Shown here one piece after another: positions 18,791-27,445 of a DNA stretch of 64,000 nucleotides. A program made the translations under genes and the position numbers. The stretch comes from Streptomyces hygroscopicus (GTDB lineage: Bacteria; Actinomycetota; Actinomycetes; Streptomycetales; Streptomycetaceae), in NCBI GenBank assembly GCA_002021875.1, contig CP018627.1, positions 4,526,001 through 4,590,000 of the forward strand. The letters are read 5' to 3'. Position 1 is the first letter of the stretch. The number at the start of each line of letters is the position of its first letter. The notes beneath the pieces were generated by a model, which saw only the letters and a list, made by a program, of their open reading frames with translations, did no database searches and had not been told where the DNA came from.

Positions 18791-18823
18791 ACGGCGGCCC
18801 GGACATGGAGTCCGGGCCGCCGT
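18791..18823. terminator. Perfect 14-bp hairpin, bidirectional terminator
   Basis: ACGGCGGCCCGGAC at 18791-18804 pairs without mismatch with GTCCGGGCCGCCGT at 18810-18823, around a 5-nt loop, followed by TTT. It lies between the convergent DUF4191 and RDD genes. Confidence 0.92.
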
Positions 18824-18873
18824 TTCGTACGTAACGCCGTTGTACGCAATCCGTACGGGTGTGATCCCGGGGC

Positions 18874-19341
18874 TCAGACCCTGATCTGCACGGCGCGGGA
18901 GAGCCGGTCGTGCAGCCCGCGGGTGTCGCGGTCCCAGACCACCGCCGGGATGACCAGTACCACCAGCACACTGCGCAGCACGGCCTTCGGCAGGCTCAGC
19001 CGCACCCCGCCCTCGCCGATGACCCGCAGCTTCAGCAGCAGCTTGCCGGGGGTGGCGCCGACGGTGCCCACGGTGACCAGGCTCAGCACCAGGAAGACCA
19101 GCAGCGCCCAGTTCCCGGCGGCCTGGGCGTCGCGGCCGGACAGCAGGGCGTAGGAGACGAGCAGGCACAGGGCCCAGTCGATGAAGAGCGCCCCGAAACG
19201 GCGTCCCAGCGGCGCTATGGCGCCCGGTCCGCTCTCGGGGAGCCCGAGCCCCTGGCCCCGGTAGCCGAAGTCGACGCCCATGTCCTCGGCGGCCGCGCGG
19301 GGCCCGGAAAGCCACGATCCGATTGCTTGCCTCTTGTCCAC
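18874..19341 (-). CDS. RDD family membrane protein
   Basis: A 155-aa membrane protein with the RDD domain. The Arg in [15 protein letters not shown] (about residues 45-60) begins the first membrane segment, the second hydrophobic segment is at about 78-98, and [16 protein letters not shown] follows. A third segment ([16 protein letters not shown]) and the terminal [17 protein letters not shown] complete the pattern. RDD proteins are of broad or unknown function. The gene is divergent from glnA and convergent with the DUF4191 gene, a conserved arrangement in Streptomyces. Confidence 0.9.
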   Translation of the reverse strand: MDKRQAIGSWLSGPRAAAEDMGVDFGYRGQGLGLPESGPGAIAPLGRRFGALFIDWALCLLVSYALLSGRDAQAAGNWALLVFLVLSLVTVGTVGATPGKLLLKLRVIGEGGVRLSLPKAVLRSVLVVLVIPAVVWDRDTRGLHDRLSRAVQIRV

Positions 19342-19461
19342 CCGTCTACGTTACTGCGACCGCATACGTTCCCCGGGCCTGGCCCCCGCCCGCTGGTTCC
19401 GGGCGGGCCATTCGGTGCCTTTTCCGAGGCCACGAGGTCCCCGTAACCCCCCTCGGGCCGG

Positions 19462-19477
19462 TTAACCTGGGTGAAAC
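19462..19477 (+). promoter_or_regulatory. Candidate GlnR box upstream of glnA
   Basis: TTAAC-CTGGGT-GAAAC matches the two half-boxes with 6-nt spacing described for GlnR sites of nitrogen-regulated Streptomyces genes. A further GTAAC lies at 19443. The box is about 120 bp before the glnA start. This is known regulation of the gene combined with a visible match; binding is not shown. Confidence 0.55.
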
Positions 19478-19595
19478 AAATGGGTCATGCCCGGGAAATC
19501 CCGTCTGCCTATGGTCGGCGACAGCGCGCCACCGCACATGGACCGCGCGACCGGACAAATCCCCGTCCCACCGCGGCCGGGCTAGGAGGAGTTGG

Positions 19596-21005
19596 ATGTT
19601 CCAGAACGCCGACGACGCTCGGAAGTACATCTCGGACGAGGACGTCAAGTTCGTCGACGTCCGCTTCTGCGACCTTCCCGGCGTCATGCAGCACTTCACC
19701 GTACCGGCGGAGGCGTTCGACCCGAACGAGGAGCTGGCCTTCGACGGCTCGTCGATCCGCGGCTTCCAGGCCATCCACGAGTCGGACATGGCCCTGCGCG
19801 CGGACCTCTCCACGGCCCGGGTCGACCCGTTCCGCCGGGACAAGACGCTCAACATCAACTTCTTCATCCACGACCCGATCACGGGTGAGCAGTACAGCCG
19901 TGACCCGCGGAACATCGCCAAGAAGGCCGAGGCGTACCTCGCCTCCACCGGTATCGCGGACACCGCGTACTTCGGCCCGGAGGCGGAGTTCTACGTCTTC
20001 GACAGCGTGCGCTTCGACACCAAGGCGAACGAGTCCTTCTACCACATCGACTCCGAGGCGGGCGCCTGGAACACCGGCGCGCTTCAGGACAACCGTGGCT
20101 ACAAGGTCCGCTACAAGGGCGGCTACTTCCCGACCCCGCCGGTCGACCACTTCGCCGACCTGCGCGCCGAGATCAGCCTCGAGCTGGACAAGGCCGGTCT
20201 CCAGGTCGAGCGCCAGCACCACGAGGTGGGCACCGCCGGCCAGGCCGAGATCAACTACAAGTTCAACACGCTGCTGGCCGCGGCCGACGACCTGATGCTG
20301 TTCAAGTACATCGTCAAGAACGTGGCGTGGAAGAACGGCAAGACCGCGACCTTCATGCCGAAGCCGATCTTCGGTGACAACGGCTCGGGCATGCACGTCC
20401 ACCAGTCGCTGTGGCAGGGCGGCTCCCCGCTCTTCTACGACGAGCAGGGCTACGCGGGCCTGTCGGACACCGCCCGCTATTACATCGGCGGCATCCTCCG
20501 GCACGCCCCGTCGCTGCTGGCCTTCACCAACCCGACGGTGAACTCCTACCACCGCCTGGTGCCGGGCTTCGAGGCGCCGGTCAACCTGGTGTACTCGCAG
20601 CGTAACCGCTCCGCCGCGATGCGTATCCCGATCACCGGCTCCAACCCGAAGGCCAAGCGCGTCGAGTTCCGCGCCCCGGACTCCTCCGGCAACCCGTACC
20701 TGGCCTTCTCCGCCCTGCTCCTCGCGGGTCTGGACGGCATCAAGAACAAGATCGAGCCGGCCGAGCCGATCGACAAGGACCTCTACGAGCTCGCCCCCGA
20801 GGAGCACGCGGGCGTCCCGCAGGTCCCGACCTCCCTCCCGGCCGTCCTCGACTCCCTCGAGGCCGACCACGAGTTCCTCCTCCAGGGCGGGGTCTTCACC
20901 TCCGACCTGATCGAGACCTGGATCGACTACAAGCGCACCAACGAGATCGCCCCGCTGCAGCTGCGCCCGCACCCGCACGAGTTCGAGCTCTACTTCGACG
21001 TGTGA
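19596..21005 (+). CDS. glnA: Glutamine synthetase type I
   Basis: Makes glutamine from glutamate, ammonia and ATP in the cytoplasm as a dodecamer. The product has exactly the usual 469 aa. Conserved regions include FDGSSIRGF (about 50), the catalytic segment with FGPEAEFY (about 127), [10 protein letters not shown] (ATP-binding/ammonium site area, about 264-275) and the [11 protein letters not shown] loop. Tyr397 in [11 protein letters not shown] is the adenylylation site, so control by GlnE is expected. ATG 19596 follows AGGAGGAGTT, an excellent binding site; the frame is open upstream but carries no family sequence. Transcription probably depends on GlnR. Confidence 0.98.
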   Translation: MFQNADDARKYISDEDVKFVDVRFCDLPGVMQHFTVPAEAFDPNEELAFDGSSIRGFQAIHESDMALRADLSTARVDPFRRDKTLNINFFIHDPITGEQYSRDPRNIAKKAEAYLASTGIADTAYFGPEAEFYVFDSVRFDTKANESFYHIDSEAGAWNTGALQDNRGYKVRYKGGYFPTPPVDHFADLRAEISLELDKAGLQVERQHHEVGTAGQAEINYKFNTLLAAADDLMLFKYIVKNVAWKNGKTATFMPKPIFGDNGSGMHVHQSLWQGGSPLFYDEQGYAGLSDTARYYIGGILRHAPSLLAFTNPTVNSYHRLVPGFEAPVNLVYSQRNRSAAMRIPITGSNPKAKRVEFRAPDSSGNPYLAFSALLLAGLDGIKNKIEPAEPIDKDLYELAPEEHAGVPQVPTSLPAVLDSLEADHEFLLQGGVFTSDLIETWIDYKRTNEIAPLQLRPHPHEFELYFDV

Positions 21006-21021
21006 TCCGTACCGGCTCCGG

Positions 21022-21064
21022 CCGAGCCCCCGCCGCCGCCCCGATGGGCGGGGCGGGGGCTCGG
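21022..21064. terminator. GC-rich hairpin after glnA
   Basis: CCGAGCCCCCGCC at about 21022-21034 faces GGCGGGGGCTCGG at about 21052-21064, with internal GC pairing closing around the GAT loop. It separates glnA from the convergent Ig-like gene and could serve both. Confidence 0.75.
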
Positions 21065-21079
21065 TGGTGTGTGGAGCGG

Positions 21080-21670
21080 TCACGCGGTGGGGTTGACGGT
21101 CTGGGTGTCGGTGCCGGAGGACGGCAGGAAGCTGGTGTCGCCGGTGTAGAGGGCGACCACGGGGTGGGTGCCTACGCCCAGGGTGTTGAGGGACAGCGTC
21201 GCGGTGCCCGCCGACAGGGGCTGGACGAAGGCGCCGCCGCCGGAGCCTCCGATGATGAAGGTGACCGTCCCGGTCGGGACGCCCGCACCGGGTGCGACCG
21301 GGGTGACGGTGGCGGTGAACGTCACCGACTGCCCCAGCGTGGACGGATCCGGCGCCGAGGACACCGATGTGGTGGTCGCCGACTGGACGACGAGGATGAC
21401 GTTGGCGCCGGTGGACGGGGAGAAGTTGGTGTCACCGTTGTAGTTGGCGAGGACGGCGTGGGCGCCGACGCTCAGGCTGGGGACGGTGACCGAGGTGGTC
21501 CCGCCCGACAGCGTCCCAGTCACGGTGGGGCCGCCGGTGACGACGAAGGTGACGGTGCCGGTGGGAGTTCCGGCGCCGAGCGGGATGACGGTGGCGGTGA
21601 GGGTGACCGACTGTCCGAACGTCGCGGGTTGGGGTGAGACCGTGACCAGGGTGATCGTGGGGGTAGCCAT
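21080..21670 (-). CDS. Small Ig-like repeat protein, copy 1
   Basis: The 196-aa protein consists almost entirely of two bacterial Ig-like (Big_3_5-type) repeats. Each has P-x-FGQSVTLTATV, GTPTGTVTF, a Gly-rich loop, and NYNGDTNF or LYTGDTSF. Repeat 1 spans about residues 5-97 and repeat 2 about 100-193. No signal peptide, membrane segment or sorting motif is visible, which is odd because such repeats usually occur in secreted proteins. ATG 21670 has GGAGGGCC just upstream. A paralogue at 23528-24166 shares both coding style and a nearly identical leader. Function is unknown. Confidence 0.8.
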   Translation of the reverse strand: MATPTITLVTVSPQPATFGQSVTLTATVIPLGAGTPTGTVTFVVTGGPTVTGTLSGGTTSVTVPSLSVGAHAVLANYNGDTNFSPSTGANVILVVQSATTTSVSSAPDPSTLGQSVTFTATVTPVAPGAGVPTGTVTFIIGGSGGGAFVQPLSAGTATLSLNTLGVGTHPVVALYTGDTSFLPSSGTDTQTVNPTA

Positions 21671-21892
21671 GGTGGCCCTCCAAGTGGTGTGGGGTGGTGG
21701 GCCGTTGCTCGCCACGCATGCGGGAACAAGGCGCGGCGGCGCATCGGAGGCGAGGGGGTGCGCACTTACGGCGATCCACACGGGGACATCCCCGCGGCGC
21801 CGTCCCCCGGCAGATGTGGAACCCACCGGTCTGTAGCACCAGTAGGCGCGCGACTGGCCGCCACCGCCAGAGAGTTGACGCCCAATTACCCC
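21671..21892 (-). promoter_or_regulatory. Conserved leader/promoter of Ig-like gene 1
   Basis: This 5' region matches the one before the second Ig-like gene. A 114-bp core (21741-21854) aligns with 24239-24352 with, by my count, six substitutions and two single-base indels. The last 37 bp, distal to the gene, are identical. The core contains the hairpin ACTGGT-7 nt-ACCGGT (21825-21843). A further match, GGGGTAATT (coding strand), lies 29 bp beyond. The stretch is non-coding: the indels shift any reading frame. Confidence 0.7.
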
Positions 21893-22030
21893 GGATAGCG
21901 CAGCGCTCGACGGCCTTCCCCGCGCACACCATCCGCCTCGTGCGGCGCGCGTTCCGTGTGGTCGGGGCACCGCGTACGCACCGCGCACACGCGTGTGCTG
22001 GGGGCCTGCCGCGGGCGCGTCGGCCAGGGG

Positions 22031-23398
22031 TCAGCCGCCGTCGCCGAAGCCTCCCCCGAAGCCACCGCCGAATCCACCGCCGTCGCCGAAACCACCGCCG
22101 AAGTCGCCGCCCCCGGCGTCACCGCCGCCCCCGCCGTCGCCGAAGCCGCCGCCGAAGTCGCCGCCGAAGTCGCCGGTGTCGTAGCCGGGGCCGAGGGACC
22201 CGCCCAGCAGCGTGCCGATCAGCAGCCCGGGCAGCAGCATCGAGCCGTATCCGCCGAAGTACCCGCTCGCCCAGGGCCCGTAGGCCGGACCGGCCTCCCA
22301 GTACGGGCGTCGCCGGTCGACGCCGACCGGGACGGTGCGGGCGTCCGGATCGAGGCCGTCGTCGATGCGGGTGGCGTCCGCGGCGCAGGCCGGGACGGAG
22401 CGCTGGGTGCCGCCCGAGGGCGCCCACGGGACGTCCCGGACCGACGGGCCGTGGCGCGGGTCGAAGAAGCACGGCGGGCGGCGCTCGGGCAGCGGCCCGC
22501 CCTCGCGGCGGGCATCGAGCACCGCCAGCGCGAAGCGGCCCTCCTCCAGCGCCTCGGTCACCGGCCGTACGTCCGCGGGGCCCCGGGCGGCGGCCGACTT
22601 GGCCTTCGCCTCCTCGTAGGCGTCCAGGGCGCGGCCGTAGTCGTCCGCCATCTCGGGGGTGGACGCCGGGTCGGCCGGGTCGAAGCCGGTCCGGCTGAGC
22701 TTCTCGCCGTACGCGGTGATGTCCTCCTCGACCGCGCCACGCACCTGCTCCAGCTCGGCCCGCTCGCGCTCGCGGCGCTGCTTGCGGGTGCGCCGCAGCA
22801 GGTAGAGACCGCCTCCGCCGACGGCGGCCAGAATGATCAGCACCACCACGGTGTCCCCCACCGACAGACCGGTGGAGTCCCGCGCGCCCTGGTCGCCGCC
22901 GGTCCCCTGGCCGCCCCGGTCGTGGGTCGCCTTGGCCGCGTCGGTCACGAAGCCGTCCAGGACCGCCGCGAGGTCGCGGGGGTGCTGCCGCAGGTTCTGC
23001 GCCGCCAGCGCCTGCGAGGTGCGTCCCGGCAGCACCGAGGTGTCGGAGGCCGCCCCGAAGGAGGAGCCGAGCGCCACCGCGTAGATGCCGGGACGGTCGA
23101 CGGCGGCCCGCAGCCGCCCGAAGACGCGCTCGCCTCCGTACGCGGGATTGTCCGGCAGGACGGCGACGTAGACGGGCACGCCCGCCTCACGGATATGCGC
23201 CACCAAGCGGCGCGCCTGTCCGGCGCTCAGTGCGTCGGAGGCGCCGGGATCGACGTATACGGGGCTGTGCCGCAACGCCTTGCCGATCTTGTTCACATCC
23301 GTTTCGGCACGAGCGCCCCCGGCGGTGAGCAGCACCGCCGTCAGAGCGACGAGGACGGCCAGCAGCAGCGCGCCCCATCGCGGCGTCTTGACGGACAC
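22031..23398 (-). CDS. TPM-domain membrane protein with glycine-rich tail
   Basis: The 455-aa protein has an N-terminal signal sequence (about 1-31, ending GGARA). An extracytoplasmic domain resembling the TPM_phosphatase fold follows (about 32-165, with IREAGVPVYVAVLPD), then a spacer and one membrane helix (about 180-200, VVVLIILAAVGGGGLYLL). Next comes a basic and coiled-coil-like cytoplasmic region, and the last 50 residues are repeats of GGGFGDGG. Such proteins are common in Streptomyces; their role is unproven. GTG 23398 overlaps a GAGGT sequence. It sits between two Ig-like paralogues in the same direction. Confidence 0.8.
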   Translation of the reverse strand: MSVKTPRWGALLLAVLVALTAVLLTAGGARAETDVNKIGKALRHSPVYVDPGASDALSAGQARRLVAHIREAGVPVYVAVLPDNPAYGGERVFGRLRAAVDRPGIYAVALGSSFGAASDTSVLPGRTSQALAAQNLRQHPRDLAAVLDGFVTDAAKATHDRGGQGTGGDQGARDSTGLSVGDTVVVLIILAAVGGGGLYLLRRTRKQRRERERAELEQVRGAVEEDITAYGEKLSRTGFDPADPASTPEMADDYGRALDAYEEAKAKSAAARGPADVRPVTEALEEGRFALAVLDARREGGPLPERRPPCFFDPRHGPSVRDVPWAPSGGTQRSVPACAADATRIDDGLDPDARTVPVGVDRRRPYWEAGPAYGPWASGYFGGYGSMLLPGLLIGTLLGGSLGPGYDTGDFGGDFGGGFGDGGGGGDAGGGDFGGGFGDGGGFGGGFGGGFGDGG

Positions 23399-23475
23399 AC
23401 CTCACATTTACCCGCATAAGGGTCACTCATGCGTGGATCCGGCTTTCCGCGCGGGTCGACGTCCGACGTGCGTGG

Positions 23476-23517
23476 CTGGGCCCCGCCACTGCCCCTTTCG
23501 GCGGTGGCGGGGCCCAG
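23476..23517. terminator. Strong hairpin between Ig-like gene 2 and the TPM gene
   Basis: CTGGGCCCCGCCAC (23476-23489) pairs perfectly with GTGGCGGGGCCCAG (23504-23517); GCC and GGC inside the loop extend the stem. It lies 11 bp after the stop of the Ig-like gene at 23528 (minus strand), so that gene and the TPM gene should be separate transcripts. Confidence 0.88.
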
Positions 23518-23527
23518 TGCTGTGGGA

Positions 23528-24166
23528 TCAGCTCACAGTGGTGGTCACCGTGCCGCTCTCCGGCTCGGTGACGACCTGGGTGTACTCGGAGACGCCGGAG
23601 GCGCCGAAATTGGCGTCCCCCGCGTAGAAGGCGTCGACGTCCCAGTTGCCTGCCGACAGCGGCACTTCGACGAAGGCGAATCCATTGGTGTCCACGGTGG
23701 TGTTGATGGTGATCGTGCCCACACCGTTGGTGAGGGTGAAGGTGACCGTGCCCGTCGGGGTGCCGTCGCCGGGCGGGATGGCTTCCACGAAGGCGACGAA
23801 GTCGACGAGTGTGCCCGCCTCGGACGGGTTGGGGTTGGAGCTGATCGTGGTCCTGGAGTTCGCGGGGTTCACCACCTGCGTGAGCGGCGCCGACGTCGAC
23901 GTGGCGAAGTTGGTGTCACCGTTGTAGGTGGCGGTCACGGTGTGCGACCCCGCGCCCGGGCCGCTGGTGATGAACGTCGCCGTGCCGCCCGTCAGCGGCT
24001 GGGTGAACGTGCCCCCGCCCGTACCGCCGATCACGAAGGTGACCGAACCGGTCGGGGTGCCGGTCGCGGGCGGGTGCGGCGTGACCGTGGCGGTGAGCGT
24101 GACCGACTGCCCGGAGACCGCGGGATTGGGTGACGCCGCGACCAGGGTGACAGTGGGTGAAGCCAT
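23528..24166 (-). CDS. Small Ig-like repeat protein, copy 2
   Basis: A 212-aa paralogue of the protein at 21080-21670. The first repeat (about 5-100) is close to copy 1: MASPTVTLVAASPNP, SGQSVTLTATVTP, TGTPTGSVTF and ATYNGDTNF. The second repeat (about 103-205) is more diverged, with GDGTPTGTVTFTL and AFYAGDANF. No signal peptide is visible. The start ATG has GGAGGGCC upstream as in copy 1, and the 5' region is almost the same sequence. A tandem duplication of gene plus leader with later insertion or retention of the TPM gene between the copies would explain this. Confidence 0.8.
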   Translation of the reverse strand: MASPTVTLVAASPNPAVSGQSVTLTATVTPHPPATGTPTGSVTFVIGGTGGGTFTQPLTGGTATFITSGPGAGSHTVTATYNGDTNFATSTSAPLTQVVNPANSRTTISSNPNPSEAGTLVDFVAFVEAIPPGDGTPTGTVTFTLTNGVGTITINTTVDTNGFAFVEVPLSAGNWDVDAFYAGDANFGASGVSEYTQVVTEPESGTVTTTVS

Positions 24167-24389
24167 GACGGGCCCTCCAAATGGCTTGGAATGGTGGGCC
24201 GTTACTCGCCACGCGCGACTGCGAGCGCGCAGGGCGGCGCATCGGAGGCCAGGGGTGCGCACCTACGGCGATCCGCACGGGAACATCCCCCGCGTCGCCG
24301 TCCCCCGGCAGATGGGGAACCCACCGGTCTGTAGCACCAGTAGGCGCGCGACACACCCCCAACGCCAGGGAAACACCCCGAATTACCCC
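24167..24389 (-). promoter_or_regulatory. Conserved leader/promoter of Ig-like gene 2
   Basis: Second copy of the leader described for Ig-like gene 1. The 114-bp core is at 24239-24352, the hairpin ACTGGT-GCTACAG-ACCGGT (coding strand) at 24323-24341, and the outer GGGGTAATT match at 24381-24389. The 28-29 bp between core and outer match differ in sequence but not length, as in a promoter spacer. The remainder of the gap to 24514 shows no gene. Confidence 0.7.
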
Positions 24390-24514
24390 ATACAGCCCAG
24401 CGCCCACCTCTTCCCCCAGCGCACCCCCCACCTCGCGCACGGCGCGCGCCGCCTCTCCTCAACTCCCCGCGCACGCGTGGCGCGCGGAGGGTGCCGCCGC
24501 GTCAGAGGGCGCGG

Positions 24515-25153
24515 CTAGTCCGTGCGGCCGGTCGCGGCGACGGTGACGCCAAGGCCGATCATGGAGAGTCCGCCGACGCCGCCGACCAGGGCGAGGCGTC
24601 TCGGTGAGCGGGCGAACCAGGTGCGGGCGGTGGCCGCGGCCAGGCCCCATACGCTGTCGGAGACCACCGCGATGGCGTTGAAGATCAGGCCGAGGAGCAG
24701 CATCTGCAGCGCGACATGCCCCTGGTCACGGTCGACGAACTGGGGCAGTACGGCGGCGAAGAACACGATCGTCTTGGGGTTGGCCACCCCGACCGCGAAC
24801 CCCTCCCACAGGGTGCGCAGGCCCCCGCGGGCGGGGCCGTCGCCGGTGAAGGCGGCGTGCAGCGAGCGGCGCTGCCGCACCGCCTTGACGCCCAGGTGGA
24901 CCAGATACGCGGCGCCCACCAGCTTCAGCGTGGTGAAGACGACGGCCGAGCGCTCCACCACGGACCCGACGCCCAGCGCCACGGCCACGACCAGCACATA
25001 CGCCCCGAGCGTATTGCCGATGACCGTGGTCAGCGCCGCGCGGCGGCCCTGGGCCAGTGCCCGGCCGACCACGAAGAGCACGCTGGGGCCGGGGATCACG
25101 ATCAGCAGAAAGGACATGGCCGCGAAGGCGAGCAGCCGGTCGGTGGACACCAT
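24515..25153 (-). CDS. LysE-family amino acid exporter
   Basis: A 212-aa membrane exporter of the LysE/RhtB family, the standard length, with about six hydrophobic segments. The N-terminal signature IPGPSVLFVVGRALAQGRR (about 18-36) with the family's PGP motif is present, then GNTLGAYVLV, YLVHLGVKAVR and FAVGVANPKTIVFFAAVLPQFV, the conserved NPK segment. Family members export lysine, arginine, homoserine, threonine or similar; the substrate cannot be told. The frame is open well upstream but only MVSTDRLLAF matches the family start. Confidence 0.92.
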   Translation of the reverse strand: MVSTDRLLAFAAMSFLLIVIPGPSVLFVVGRALAQGRRAALTTVIGNTLGAYVLVVAVALGVGSVVERSAVVFTTLKLVGAAYLVHLGVKAVRQRRSLHAAFTGDGPARGGLRTLWEGFAVGVANPKTIVFFAAVLPQFVDRDQGHVALQMLLLGLIFNAIAVVSDSVWGLAAATARTWFARSPRRLALVGGVGGLSMIGLGVTVAATGRTD

Positions 25154-25383
25154 GGGGCGCATCGAAGCACGCGCACGGGGCGCGGCTCCAGCCCTTTTTC
25201 CGGTCATCCGAGGTCGTCCGAGGTGGCGTGACCTCGGCTGAGGTCGGCTGAGGTGAGGGGGGCGCCTGGTGCGATGCGGCCGCTCCACGATCGGTGGACC
25301 TCGCCGTAAACCACGGGCGACCGAGTCTCGGTCTGCGGCAATCTGAGGCATACCGAACGGAAAACACGCCCTCAGGGGGATTT

Positions 25384-27342
25384 GTGACGTCCCGAACCAC
25401 GGAGCAGGCGGAACAACCACCGGAACAGCCATCGAAGCAGCCGTCGGAACAGCCATCGGAACAACCGGCCGAGCGGCCCAGCGAGGAGTTACGGTTCCGG
25501 CCGCCCGCGCTGACCGCCTTGGAGAAGAACCCCGTCACCACCCGGGCCATGGCCCGCAGACTGCCCCAACTCGTCCGCCGTTCCATGGCGTTGGCCTGGA
25601 AGGTGGACCGGACGGCGGTGGTGGCGCTGCTGGTGTGCCAGGCGCTGTCGGGCTTCTTCGAGGCGTTCGGGCTGCTGGCCACCACGGGCACGATCACGGC
25701 GCTCATCTCCTCCGGCCACATCGCCGACCGGCTCCGGGACGCGCTGCCCTCGATCGCGGTGCTGGCGGGGGCGGCCGGGCTGCGGGCGCTGCTGGGGATC
25801 GCGGTCAGCAACATCTCCAGCAGGCTCTCCCCGCGGATCTCCCGGGAGGCCGAGACGCAGATGCTGGACGCGGCGATCAACGCCGAGCTGGCGGCGTACG
25901 ACAACCCCGGGTTCAACGACAAGTGGGACGCCGCGGACCGGGGCGCCGAGGTGGCGCAGGATCTGATCACCGAGTCGCAGCAGCTCATGGCGTGTCTCTC
26001 GTCGCTGATCGCGGCGGCGGGCGTGGTCACCGTGCTGCATCCGGCGCTGCTGCCGCTGTTGCTGCTGACCGCGTTGCCGCAGGGGATCGCGGGGATGAAG
26101 GCGGCCCGGGTGCACTACGAGACCAGTCGTGCGATGAGCGCCGACCGGCGCACGCTCGGGCTGCTGCGCTGGTACATGGTGGACAAGGACATCGCCGATC
26201 AGCTCCGTTCCGGCACCATGGCGGAGTTTCTGCTGAAGCGCTACCGGGCCATCGGGGCGCGGGTGGACGCGGCCACCGACACGGCGGTCCACCGGGGCGC
26301 GCGGTACGCGGTGCTGGGCGCGCTGGCCGGAGGGCTGGCGTCCGGGCTGGTCTGGGTGTCGCTGGCGCTGCTGCTGGGCGCGGGGCAGATGTCGGTGGCG
26401 TCGGCGGGTACGGCCGTGTTCGCGCTGCGCACGGTGGGCGCTTCGCTGCAGGGGATGGTCGGTTACGGGACGCGGCTGTTCCGTACGGGGCTGTATCTGG
26501 ACGACTGGGCGGAGTTCATCGAGGAGGCGGGGGGACACCGGATGCGGCGCGGCACCCGGATCCCGGCGTCGCCGCGGGTGATCAGGGCCGAGGGCCTGAC
26601 GTACGCCTATCCGGAATCCGACGCCCCGGCCCTGGACGATGTCACGCTCGAGGTGCGGCGGGGCGAGGTGCTCGCGCTGGTCGGGGAGAACGGCTCGGGC
26701 AAGACCACCCTGAGCAAGCTGCTGACCGGGCTCTATCTGCCCACCAAGGGCACGGTGACCTGGGACGGCGCGGATGTGGCGGGGCTGGATCCGCAGGCGA
26801 TGTGGCGGCATACGGCGGTCGTGCCGCAGGACTACGCGCACTGGCCGCTGTCCGCCCGCGACAACATCACCCTGGGCCAGCCGCACGGCGGGGACGAGGC
26901 GGTCCGGGAGGCGGCGGTCCACTCCGGGGCGCATGAGGTGGCGGACGGGCTGCGCAGCGGGCTGGACACGCTGCTCGCCCGGCAGTGGTGGGGCGGGGTG
27001 GAGCTGTCCGGCGGGCAGTGGCAGCGCATCGCGCTGGCCCGCGCGTTCCACCGGCCCGCCGGACTGCTGGTGATGGACGAGCCCACCAGCGCGCTGGACG
27101 CCCGTGCCGAGCACCGGATCTTCGCGGGGCTGCGGCGGATGGCGGAGGACCGCGCCGTCGTCCTGGTCACGCACCGGCTGGCGAACGTCGCCGTGGCGGA
27201 CCGGATCGTCGTGCTGGAGCGGGGGCGGGTGATCCAGCAGGGCACGTTCGCGGAGCTGACGGGGTGCCGCGGGCTGTTCCGGGAGTTGTGGGAGCTGCAG
27301 AACGACCGCGGGGTGCCGGCGCCGCGCGGGGAGACGGCCTGA
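25384..27342 (+). CDS. ABC transporter, fused permease and ATPase (exporter type)
   Basis: A 652-aa half-transporter expected to work as a homodimer in the membrane. Residues 1-40 are low-complexity Gln/Pro/Glu repeats (PSEQPSEQPAERPSE). The transmembrane domain spans about 80-370. The nucleotide-binding domain follows: Walker A VGENGSGKTT (about 432-441), Q-loop VVPQDY, signature LSGGQWQRIALAR (about 540), Walker B LLVMDEPTSALD (about 560) and H-loop VTHRL. Such stand-alone exporters are frequent near peptide natural product genes, but none is seen here. GTG 25384 follows AGGGGGA. Confidence 0.9.
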   Translation: MTSRTTEQAEQPPEQPSKQPSEQPSEQPAERPSEELRFRPPALTALEKNPVTTRAMARRLPQLVRRSMALAWKVDRTAVVALLVCQALSGFFEAFGLLATTGTITALISSGHIADRLRDALPSIAVLAGAAGLRALLGIAVSNISSRLSPRISREAETQMLDAAINAELAAYDNPGFNDKWDAADRGAEVAQDLITESQQLMACLSSLIAAAGVVTVLHPALLPLLLLTALPQGIAGMKAARVHYETSRAMSADRRTLGLLRWYMVDKDIADQLRSGTMAEFLLKRYRAIGARVDAATDTAVHRGARYAVLGALAGGLASGLVWVSLALLLGAGQMSVASAGTAVFALRTVGASLQGMVGYGTRLFRTGLYLDDWAEFIEEAGGHRMRRGTRIPASPRVIRAEGLTYAYPESDAPALDDVTLEVRRGEVLALVGENGSGKTTLSKLLTGLYLPTKGTVTWDGADVAGLDPQAMWRHTAVVPQDYAHWPLSARDNITLGQPHGGDEAVREAAVHSGAHEVADGLRSGLDTLLARQWWGGVELSGGQWQRIALARAFHRPAGLLVMDEPTSALDARAEHRIFAGLRRMAEDRAVVLVTHRLANVAVADRIVVLERGRVIQQGTFAELTGCRGLFRELWELQNDRGVPAPRGETA

Positions 27343-27445
27343 GTGCGGGCGCTGCGCGGGCGGGCGCCCCGAACGCCGGCGCTGGGCGGGGAAACGCCCT
27401 GGGCGCCCGCGGCGCGCGGGCCGGTGCCCTGAGCGTCGACCCTGG

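Noticed and set aside
21741..21854. Leader of the Ig-like genes as a known c-di-AMP (ydaO) riboswitch, because the opposite strand contains GGGGAACCCACC-like sequence
   Set aside because: The similarity is on the strand facing away from the Ig-like genes, and the other conserved blocks of that riboswitch are missing. No known class fits.
25384..27342. ABC exporter as part of a peptide natural product cluster
   Set aside because: No precursor peptide, modification enzyme or protease gene is found beside it.
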